Assembly: GCA_013368375.1 (NCBI GenBank)
Contig: JAACJP010000035.1
Location: 186,001 to 250,000, forward strand
DNA length: 64,000 bases
Origin: Tricholomella constricta
Lineage: Eukaryota > Basidiomycota > Agaricomycetes > Agaricales > Lyophyllaceae
Reading direction: 5' to 3'
A program made the position numbers and the translations under genes. Each line of letters starts with the position of its first letter. The first letter of the stretch is position 1. Positions 34,331 to 43,890 of the stretch are shown here, piece by piece. The notes below the pieces were generated by a model. That model was not told the DNA's origin. It saw only the letters and a program-made list of their open reading frames with translations, and did not search any database.

Positions 34331-35957
34331 ATGTTCCCTAAACTCGTCCTCATCTCTCTTTCCTTCCTTACCGTCGTATCTGCTCAGCAGGTTGGCACTC
34401 AGCAGGCGGAAAACCACCCCAGATTGTCCTGGCAGAAATGCACCAAGAGCGGTGGCTGCGCTACTCAGTCGCAGGGCTCTGTCGTTCTTGACGCTAACTG
34501 GCGTTGGGTCCACAACGTCGGCGGGTACACCAACTGCTACACCGGCAACACTTGGGACACCACGCTTTGCCCCAATGGCAAGACCTGCGCTGCCAACTGT
34601 GCTTTGGACGGCGCTGACTATGGTGGCACTTATGGTATTAGCAGCAGCGGCAACGCCCTCACTCTCAAATTTGTGACACAGTCCGCCCAGAAGAACATCG
34701 GTTCCCGTGTCTACCTCATGGCCAGCGACTCGCAGTACCAGATGTTCAAGCTCCTGAACCAGGAGTTCACCTTTGACGTCGACGTCTCCAACCTTCCTTG
34801 CGGTCTCAACGGCGCCGTCTACTTCTCTGAGATGGAAGCTGACGGTGGTATGTCCAAGTACCCCACCAACAAGGCCGGTGCCAAATACGGAACTGGCTAC
34901 TGTGATTCGCAGTGCCCCAGGGATATCAAATTCATCGCTGGCGAGGTAACTTTTTCCATTGATTCGTATATTCTTTGCACTCACACTTTCCTACTCTAGT
35001 CGAACTCTGCCGGCTGGGTGCCCTCGCCGAACGACATCAACGCCGGCACAGGTAACTACGGTGCCTGCTGTAACGAGATGGACATCTGGGAAGCGAACTC
35101 TATCGCTGCTGCCTACACTCCCCATCCCTGCACCCAGACAGGTCTTGTGCGCTGCACTGGCACTGCTTGCGGTGGCAGCAGCAACCGTTACGGCTCAATT
35201 TGCGACCCCGATGGTTGCGATTTCAACTCGTACCGCATGGGTGACACGTCCTACTACGGCAAGGGCCTTAAGATCGATACCTCCAGGAAAATAACCGTCG
35301 TCACTCAATTCCTCACCAGCACCGGTACGGCCACCGGTCAGCTCAGCGAGATCCGTCGTATCTACGTCCAGGACGGCAGGGTCATCCAAAACTCGAAAGT
35401 CAACGTTCCCGGCATGTCCGCCTACGACTCCATCACCACCGCCTTCTGTAACGCTCAGAAGACTGCCTTTGGTGATCGCAACAGCTTTAACGAGAAGGGC
35501 GGTATGGCGAACATGAGCAAGGCCGCTGCCAACGGCATGGTTTTAGTCCTCAGTATCTGGGACGACCACACAGCGAACATGCTCTGGCTCGACAGCAGTT
35601 ACCCTGTCAATGGTGATCCCAGCAAGCCTGGCATCAAGCGCGGCACTTGCCCGACCACGTCCGGCGTTCCTTCCGACGTTGAAAACTCTGTGCCTAACTC
35701 CTCTGTCACCTATTCCAACATCAAGTTCGGCGACATCGGCTCCACCTACACCGGCACCGCATTCGCTCGCGCAGAGCCGAACGCGACCGTCGCTCCCAGG
35801 TTCGCTCAATGGTAAGTTTTCGCTCCTCGCTTTACGTGCTAAGCTCCTTACTCATTGCGGTCCTTATAGCGGTGGTGAAGACTACACTGGCCCGACTGCG
35901 TGCGCTACTGGCACCACCTGCCAATTCTTGAGCACCGACTACAGTCAATGCCTCTGA
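34331..35957 (+). CDS. GH7 cellobiohydrolase with atypical CBM1, copy 2
   Basis: Exons 34331-34945, 35000-35811 and 35870-35957 give 504 residues, with both introns at the same positions as copy 1. The signal peptide ends TVVSA before QQVGTQ. The catalytic motif [11 protein letters not shown] has E231, D233 and E236. The last 100 residues of exon 1 are almost identical to copy 1, whereas exon 2 differs more. The linker is short and not Thr/Ser-rich ([19 protein letters not shown]). The CBM1 has [12 protein letters not shown] and STDYSQCL: the first aromatic is kept, but one of the two tyrosines of the usual NPYY is replaced by Asp. Secreted cellulase; cellulose binding may be weaker than in copy 1. 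Confidence 0.96.
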
Positions 35958-36889
35958 TATCGTACAACTCAAGTTGGGCTCCGTTGCTTGTGATCGCTCG
36001 TCGCTTTGAGTTTAGGTAGTCAGTGGGTTATTTGTTCATACTTTGAAATGCGCCATCCATATACGCCTGCATTCATCTTCACAGAGATTTTCTGAGGTAA
36101 AATAAGATTTTCTTTCACCTCTTGCTAAAATTCACTCATATGGACATCGCGTTGAGCGCGCGTACCAAAATGAACAAACCATTGAAGTCTGCCTGATGCT
36201 CTAGAAGGTTGAAAACGTCAGGATGTCTTTGACAATGTTACGTCAACGGTCAACTATTTAGAAGATCATTCTACAGCGCGCTCGCCTCTGGTCATATGGC
36301 GCGGGCGCTCAAAATCCATGGTATCTAAGGGACAATTCTCACATGTCAATTCTGGTTCTTGGATGAACAAAGTCTTTAGCTATTTCCGAAATATTACAGA
36401 CTGTACAACGCACGCATTGCAAGGAGGTGGTTCTCGCTGAGCCGGGCGGGCCGGGCGCTTCACGAGCGAAGCAGTCCATCTGCATGGTGCACCTCGATTC
36501 CAACCTCCGCATGACTAGGGCTCTGGTATAGTGCATCGTCACAAATTCGAGTCCGAAACCCTTGCTCGGTCAATGTCAATTCACCGGTAAGCTGCTATGC
36601 ACTCTTTGCTAGGCTCTCAAGGCTGATCGCAACGTCTTAACTCCTGGGCGGCGAGTTTCAAGTATGGGACCCCAGGAAACCACATCGAGCTGCATCAAAA
36701 GCACCGCACAGCCCTTAATGGGCATCGAGCGCCCATCAATCAATAAGTACTCACAATTGACCCAGGCTTCAAGTCGAAGCGACGTTCCTAAGCTCAGAAG
36801 CTCCAGCGACCGCCCTTGCCAGTGCGTGGCTCAATTTCTTCTCATTCAACATCATTGACCAACTACAAGTCATACAGCTTATCTTACCA
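35958..36889. other. Intergenic, nothing recognised
   Basis: Holds the 3' end of the cellobiohydrolase and the promoter of the small gene at 36890. Short overlapping frames only. Confidence 0.5.
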
Positions 36890-37345
36890 ATGTCGTCAAC
36901 TCCTAAGGGCAGAACATATCCTATAGCCGCCACACACGGCATCGCGGATATCGTTCTCGATAACAAGTCCTACTCCAAACTCCTTGCAGAAGACTCTAGA
37001 GAGTCTCATCCAGCTCCTAAACCCACAATCGAACAAGTTGCTACGACACAAGAGATCGACGGATCCCTCCCTTCCCAGCGCAAGCCCCCAGCGATATCCA
37101 TCGCAGATCTTGTGCTCGACGATGTCACATACGACGCCATACTCAGCTCTGCTGCGAAAGGCCTTCACCATTCTTCGGAAAGCCAGCGTCCGCCTCCTAC
37201 CCCACCGCTTGCAGATGATGCGCGCACCCCTCCCAATTCCCCAACTTCGGGGCCGTGGAATCAAAGTCTGGTCAGTGTTTCTGCTGATATCATGACGCGA
37301 GAAGGTGTGAAGAGATCAGGCGGAGCTGATGGCAGGGAACTTTAA
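36890..37345 (+). CDS. Small hypothetical protein with two internal repeats
   Basis: Single-exon frame of 151 residues with an ATG at 36890. Two copies of a 15-residue element are visible: residues 18-32 (IADIVLDNKSYSKLL) and 71-85 (IADLVLDDVTYDAIL), each likely to form a short helix, separated by polar, Pro-rich linkers. The rest is Ser/Pro-rich and low in hydrophobics (PPPTPPLADDARTPPNSP), so probably disordered. No signal peptide or membrane segment. The conserved repeat could be a short linear motif that binds a partner. No family recognised. The internal repeat argues that the frame is real. Confidence 0.6.
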   Translation: MSSTPKGRTYPIAATHGIADIVLDNKSYSKLLAEDSRESHPAPKPTIEQVATTQEIDGSLPSQRKPPAISIADLVLDDVTYDAILSSAAKGLHHSSESQRPPPTPPLADDARTPPNSPTSGPWNQSLVSVSADIMTREGVKRSGGADGREL

Positions 37346-38682
37346 ATGTCATTTTTTTAGTTGATGTGCCTATCCATCTTTCCATCTATATCAGTGTACA
37401 GTATCTCAGTATGTGTATATTGTGTTGATATCGATTGTCAAGGCAGAAAAAGGCTTATGAATCCTAAATGCACTAATATGTGACGGTTTGCCATCGTTTG
37501 AGGAAATTCGCAATTTTCCAGAGGGTATAAGTTCATTGAACTATTGGAGGCCGACTAGAGTTTCCTAGTATTCCATGTCATCGCGAGCAAAGAGATTAAC
37601 TAGACGATATTGTAGAATTAGGGAACGGAAATCAGACTCTCAGTCAAAGGAAAACGACAAGAATGGTAAAGAGACAGAAAAGTGCTGGCACCGTTTAAAG
37701 AAGATAAGGCAAAGACCCCTCGCCGTGAAATTTGAGGGTAGTAGTAGCTAGAGAGACGCATTTGCAGAGATGTTTCTGGGTGCTGGAGCAGGTGCTGGAC
37801 GATCGAGGGGATCAAGAATACAATAGGTGCAGATCTGGATGGAGGAGACGAAGAGGCTCAAGGATATTCAGGCGAAACACCGATTCTGAGAATCAAAAGA
37901 TGCAATTCAATTGTCCTTGAGGCGTAGCACTAGCCAGGCCGCCGTGACGCATGAGCTACGTTCAAGAGTAGGCCGATGAAGTAGATTCCAAATAACTTAT
38001 ACGGAGGTATTTACCAGCTCTTTTTATTGGCAGGAAAAGTCGAGAAGTTTTGATAGCGACAATGTAATCAAACAACAGTAGCAAGGGGCAATGACGGTTC
38101 TGAAGCTGAAAGACAGTTTCATATGCTTTTCCATTCTTTGGTCGGAGTCTGGTGTCGTGATCTCGTAGTTGGCTCAAGTAGACGGCTGGAGGAGAACAGC
38201 GGCTGACACCGGCGCGCCTACGAAAGAGAGAGCCCAAACTTGAATACGGCCAGGATCGACGAAACAGGCTCGATCTTCTAGTCGCAATGAAAACCAAACA
38301 ATCCAGAGTCCACGATTCGCGAGCAATGCAGACGACTTCCATGGCGGTATTCGCAGACACGGGACAAGGGACAATACTGGTGGTTATCTTTGCACTGCCA
38401 CCCGAGATTTTACGCCACTCTATTTGCTTGTGGGGGACAAACCAAACAATACACCTTTTTTGTTCGAATCGCGAACGCTCACTGCTTGCCATCCGTTGTC
38501 GTTGTCCTTCACCCAAATGTTCCTTGTCACGATCATCAGAGACTATACAAATACAAGGTGATGCAGTAACGTTCAGAGGACCCCAGCCTTCAACTTCGCC
38601 CTCCTTCCTTCAAAATCCAGTTCACTAGCGTCTCTGTACATCAAAATCCCGATGTCACAGCACCACACCCCCTCAACTAATC
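37346..38682. other. Intergenic, no supported gene
   Basis: A 184-codon open frame on the minus strand (38516-37962) has no intron, motif or promoter signal and an unusual composition; it is not called. The region lies downstream of both flanking genes' stop codons. Confidence 0.4.
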
Positions 38683-40041
38683 CTAGCGAAGAAGTCGGAG
38701 AAGAGAAAGATGGTGCGCGTTCGGCAGATGCGAAGGGGGCTGCGGTGCAACAGGGACCAACGCTTGATAGACCTCATCATCGCTCATCTCCAGCTCGGGC
38801 AGCGGGGCAGCGTAGTGCACCCCGAGGATCCTCGAAGGACCGTACCAGCCGAAGAGATGCTTTGCCACCTCATCCTTCGCTGGACCTGGCGCCATGCTCA
38901 GCAAGAGCTTCATGTCCGCCACCAGCTGCGGCGAGGGCCGCGGGTCGTTCACTGCGGGACTTTCGACCCCGGGCGTGGGCGCCGCAAAGTTGCCCACAAC
39001 TTCATCGCCTTCCTCCTGCAAAACGACGTCAAATGGCCCACCCTTGGTCCGGCTCCCGGAACCCTGAGCAGCGCTGTCGGTGGAGATAGAGAAGGCGCCA
39101 TTCTGCGCGTGCCGTTTCTCCTCGAAAGAGACTGGCGAACTCTCAGGCAACGACTTGAAATCCGAAAACGCAACCATCGGCGAGGGTAAGGTCGCGACGA
39201 ATGCCTGGACCTCGAAGGCTTCGATAACAGGGCGCATGGGGACCCGCGGGATCGGGGCCATGATCTTCGCTTTGGAAGCGATTGTGCAGCTGACTTTGTC
39301 CTCAATGGAACTGTAGACGGAGTCGGGGGAGCTCAACATCGTGCTCTCCGCTCCAGGTGGCTCGAAAATCACTTGGTGCGTGCTCTCTGGGCTGCTGATG
39401 AAGTGGAGCTGCAATGCAGACACATCGGTATCGGTAATGACCATGCGAGCTTCTGCCGAATCATAGAAATATTCTGGCGAAGCTGCGGCGCTGCTATCGC
39501 CGAAGGGGTCGAACTTGAGCACGCTAGTGTACGAAGTGGGGCTACGCCCTCTAGCAAGCGCTGTGGGATCGAATGTGGTGGCTTGGCCGTCGACACATGC
39601 ATCGGTGGAACTATAGAAGGACTGCGGAGAACTCGAGATGTCGCTGCCTGATCCAAACGGATCGAAGGTGAAGGCACGGCGAAGGACTGGAGACCATGTT
39701 ATTCCCGTCCCGACGGTGTGATCCCCGGCGATGTCGACTTTGAACCTGGGCTGCATGACCGTTGTGCCGTTCCTCAGCTCTGTTAAACCCTCGAAGAGAT
39801 CTTTGTACGGCTCTGGGCGCTGCTCTACTGGGAAGCACAGCGAAAATGGCTTCCAGGGAACGCTTGTGTATAGGCTGGTGCTGCTATCCTGCTTTTGGAG
39901 ACGAACAGACGCGTTAGGGCACCGTCGGTCAAGACGATGTATAGTCCTTACAATCTCCTCGGTCATTCTTGGACCGCATATCACAGCCATCGTCGCGCCA
40001 AGTGGGTCTCCCGCAGCGACAAAAGTCCGATTGCTAATCAT
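38683..40041 (-). CDS. Hypothetical protein with three 50-residue repeats
   Basis: Single uninterrupted frame of 452 residues from the ATG at 40041 (MISNRTFVAAGDP). Three related segments lie at residues 124-147, 174-198 and 224-248, near a 50-residue period: a core [FI]-[DE]-P-x-G followed by SSP and a Y-x-S pair (FDPFGSGSDISSSPQSFY, then FDPFGDSSAAASPEYFY, then FEPPGAESTMLSSPDSVY). The remainder is Ser/Pro-rich with an acidic C-terminal part (PLPELEMSDDEVYQAL). No signal peptide or membrane helix. The SSP and SP sites look like possible proline-directed phosphorylation sites. I do not recognise a family; the protein is probably mostly disordered. Confidence 0.6.
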   Translation of the reverse strand: MISNRTFVAAGDPLGATMAVICGPRMTEEIVRTIHRLDRRCPNASVRLQKQDSSTSLYTSVPWKPFSLCFPVEQRPEPYKDLFEGLTELRNGTTVMQPRFKVDIAGDHTVGTGITWSPVLRRAFTFDPFGSGSDISSSPQSFYSSTDACVDGQATTFDPTALARGRSPTSYTSVLKFDPFGDSSAAASPEYFYDSAEARMVITDTDVSALQLHFISSPESTHQVIFEPPGAESTMLSSPDSVYSSIEDKVSCTIASKAKIMAPIPRVPMRPVIEAFEVQAFVATLPSPMVAFSDFKSLPESSPVSFEEKRHAQNGAFSISTDSAAQGSGSRTKGGPFDVVLQEEGDEVVGNFAAPTPGVESPAVNDPRPSPQLVADMKLLLSMAPGPAKDEVAKHLFGWYGPSRILGVHYAAPLPELEMSDDEVYQALVPVAPQPPSHLPNAHHLSLLRLLR

Positions 40042-42548
40042 TCTCGATCGTTCAGGTGGTGGGGTATAATACGAGAATACGAGGGTATGAGACGACAGGT
40101 TGTCGTCGGGGATGATCGTAAACTTTGATTGTTAGAACGACAACTGAAGCGGCCTGCCTCCAGTAAGTAAAATTCCGAAACTTGTTTGGGACGTGTAGAT
40201 GCTAGCGCTTGTGAAGAGGACCTTGGATGCACGGGATGCTCGTAGTGGGGATGCACAGAGCGCTGCAGTTTCGCCGTCTTTGACCTCAATTTAAAGGGGC
40301 ACCAAAGCGCGACCATGTTTCCTCGCGTGGTCGCGTATTTGAATGCTGACCCTTTGTCAAAGCTGGCCAACGACCGCCTAAGTCGCGGAACAATGGCTGC
40401 TGGGGCCATCTTCGGGAATTTCCTTGAACACGTTTTAAGCACGATGGGCGCGTGCACGCGGTCCGAGTCACCCACATGCGACCATGTTCAGAGTCGTGCT
40501 CGCTCCGGAACTAGGTCCCTCTGCGCGCTGCTTGCTTCGCGTGTGCCCTTCCCTTTAAACCATCCTTGTTCGTGTGCCACCACGACTGTTTGACAACGAC
40601 GCTAACATGTTCTATGGTATTAGCTTGAGTTTTGGTATATGTTACAGTCAATAATCCATCGGTTTGTCGTGCCAATTTGCCGAATACTTTCTTCTTCATT
40701 TGACAGAACGTCCAGCTGGGGGAAGAGGGTTCTGCATACTCTAGAGTACTTGGATCTCATTATCCTCGTATTCATTCAGGCCGTCAATGACCCACGAGAA
40801 AGGCGTACATGCCAATTTTGTTCCGCCAGCCTCCCGCGGAGACTCCTGGATTGGTGCATGGTTCGTTTCGTAGAATCTGAGCATTTGGAACCTCGCGCAT
40901 AATTATAAATCAATAGACTTGTCGCTTTCGATCGCCTGTGCGATCTCAACGCGCAAATCACGCAGGGACATTGCTGAACGGAATGCTGTCGTGGTAAAAT
41001 TGCGTCGATGGTTCCGCCCTGTCAAGAAAGAAGCTTGCGGCGAGCTGCCCACCGCGAGCAAGGGCGTACCTCTCGCGAGTAACTTGGAGGCGGAGAGCGT
41101 CCCTGTGTAAGTGGCGCTCTTACAATGTTAATTCGATTATTTACCTCCGCTTTGAAGGCCTGTCGCGGCCGCTAAGGACTGAGTTTGGAGTACAAGGTGA
41201 CTCAGGTGTCTCGTGCGCTCCTCCTACTAGTTCACTGAGTACGTCATGAATCACCGCTTTTCTCTCACCTTCACCCTGGCTCTCCACCGCCCACCGGGCC
41301 GTCCCCCTCACTCCCAATTTGTGCTGTGATGCTGTCACCTGCTTCTCTACCTCCACCCTCTACTTCATCATGTCCGATTCTGGCCTGGAATCTTGAAAGT
41401 CGCCTCCCATATCCCCGATCTCAGCTTGTATCTCAAACCGTTACTATACTGTACCTTGCTTAATTGCCCCGGAGATATGAGGAGCCCCCGACTACCGCTC
41501 CCAGCCCCACACATTCCGCCGATGCTCAAAAGCCCAATTCTATGCAATCCTCGAGGACATCAGTCCTAGGCTTCACGGCTCCGGTCTCTCTCAAGTAGAG
41601 GGCCGAGGCTCCGAGTCGTGGCGCTAATTATAGCATTGCTCCTTTTTCCAGAATGATCTTACGATGTGATCGTTTTTCATTTTCCAATACAGTACAGTGC
41701 TTATCTTTATGTTCCGTATTATACACCACCTTAGCTCCAAGAATACCAGCTCTCTTTTCGTCTGCGCGAATTACAAGTCAGCATTTGCATCAGTCCACCA
41801 CGCTTCGCCCCGACAAGTCCGAGTTCCGCGTGGATCCGAGTTCAACCACTACCCTGGTACCGCAACATCGAGAGTCGCTCCTTGTTACTGACCACCGTCT
41901 TGGGATTTTTCGCATGCCATCTCTCGTTTAATGACTACCCCAGTTGTTTGACTCAATTATGGACAGATCGCATTGGCGCGAGTGAGGTGATTTGATCACC
42001 CTACACTGTTTGGGATCAAACTTTTACGCTGTTCTCTGTTCGCTAATGTGCTGATTGGTTTACACGCTGGCTTCTTCGCACATCGGCCACTATGTTTTCG
42101 TCCTCGAGATTGCACTGTGTACCTCTAGAGTTGCGGCCGGTGTTCTGAAGGTGTCCGACAACCACTGATCAACTCACACCTACACATGCTGGTATGATGA
42201 TGCATCAGGTTCGAATCTCCAACTGGGCCGGCCATTGTCGATTCGATCGTCAGAACATTGCAATGAGGTACCACCACACCTCCCAGCCTTACGAGAGGCG
42301 GTCATATGTGACCGACTATCTTGCTTCTTGGACTGAAGTGCAGGAACTCACGGGAATGATTCCACTCTGTGACAAAAATACATGTCTTAGTATCCACCTA
42401 GAGTGCCATGTGGAACCGCGCCTGAGTATGTTCGTAATGTTTGATGAGCACATCGCGGGGCCCATAAAAGCACTTGTGTTTCTTGTCAGTTGGGCACTGA
42501 CACTGAGCAGTACTTTATCGAACTCCGTCTCTACCTTTCGAAATCACC
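40042..42548. other. Long gene-poor intergenic region
   Basis: About 2.5 kb. Frames at 40315-40593, 41141-41356 and 41653-41931 are unsupported. CCATAAAAG at 42462-42470, about 80 bp before the next ATG, is a likely TATA box for the secreted protein gene at 42549. Confidence 0.45.
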
Positions 42549-43489
42549 ATGATGTTCAAATCTGTCGTCCTCGCCCTCCTGGCCACTGCTATTGGCGCGC
42601 AAGCTGAACGTCACGTTGTCCATTTCGACAACAGGTGCGGATCTTTGGAATCACCGCAACGCAACGTGTCGCTCACTCATTATCCTTTCCAACAGGTGTG
42701 GCTTTGGAACTGTAAGCGTTACCCTAGGAATATCTAGGAGCGCCAATTCATGTTCATTCTTCCTTTACAGCCCACCCTCATACAAGCTGGACGAGTGCTC
42801 TCCACGGGCGGCGACTATGTTTCAAACGGTCCTCTTATCGGAGCCATTGCGTAAGCTCTTTTAGGAGGTAAACGTGCGCCGCGATAGCTAAAAAAGAAAT
42901 TGCGCACAGGTACCTCCAAACTGGTGAGGATGTAAAACCCATGTAACATTTCTTTACATCTCATATAAATAGGAAACTGCGGCTTCAACGGCGATCGATG
43001 CACCCTCATTGAAACGACCTTGAAGAACCCCACAAGCCCTGGCGCAGGATCCAGCACGGATATCTCTCTCATTGCTCCGTACGCTCACTGCTACGTTTGA
43101 CAGTGGCCCCCAGCGCTGACGCGTTCCATCTTTGAATATAGTCATACATTCTCGGTGACCTCTGGATTTGGGTACATCTTCTTTTAGTCTCTACGGGCCA
43201 TGTGCAGTTTTGACACGTTTTCAAAAGATACTTCAATGGCTGTGACGGTGCCGGCGCAGACTGTAAGCTTGGTCTTCCGACGCTTACCTTGTTCTCCATT
43301 CATCTTTCTCCCTGATGTACAGGCAATAACGCCAATTGCCCGACGGCATTCCACCAGCCTAGTGATACCTTTGTCCAGGTTGCATGCCAGGTTAATGATG
43401 TGAGCCGCGCCATCATCGGATTCTTAATACTGTCATGTTGATTATCATCTCTTCTGCAGGTCAACCTTGCCATCACCTTTTGCTTGTAA
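42549..43489 (+). CDS. Small secreted Cys-rich protein (agaricomycete glycopeptide family)
   Basis: Nine exons: 42549-42634, 42696-42711, 42771-42850, 42910-42923, 42973-43078, 43142-43171, 43228-43262, 43323-43399 and 43460-43489, giving 157 residues with every junction in frame. A signal peptide (FKSVVLALLATAIGAQA) precedes a mature domain starting ERHVVHFDNRCGFGTP, with LIGAIAYLQTG, NCGFNGDRCTLIETTL, FNGCDGAGADC and a C-terminal VNLAITFC. It matches from memory a family of small secreted proteins of agaricomycetes often labelled glycopeptide; its function is unknown. Two exons of 16 and 14 nt are microexons, easily missed by gene finders. Even cysteine pairing suggests disulfides. Confidence 0.8.
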
Positions 43490-43890
43490 GCCTGGCGTGC
43501 GTGTATTGCAATATGCAATAGAATCCTTGAGAATACTGCGATTATTTCAATCCCGAATGACAAGAAAATTGATTTTCAGATACTTTCCAACCTGGATAGC
43601 GATTGCGAGGAAAGTTTGTCGGCCGCACGGCAGCGTGTTTGGGCGTATTTGATCCCGTCGGTAACAGCAGAAGTGAAAGTTGCTCATCTCGTCTCACACC
43701 TCTTTAACCTATATAATACCAATGTCTGATGACTTGGATCCAACACTGATGCCACAAGTACTCGTCGAAGCGCTAGAGAGCCTCTTGGCTCTGCCATTTC
43801 TAGTCCCCGAATTCCTTTCGAAAACTCTCCAGTAGACTGGAGGAAGCACATCCCGTACGGTATATAAAGGCTGGATACTTCCGTAAAGAC

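Noticed and set aside
37962..38516. 184-codon open frame on the minus strand
   Set aside because: No motif, no intron, no promoter signal, odd composition; likely chance.
42190..42230. GGTTCGAATCTCC, similar to a tRNA B box
   Set aside because: No A box, no acceptor or anticodon stem could be folded around it.
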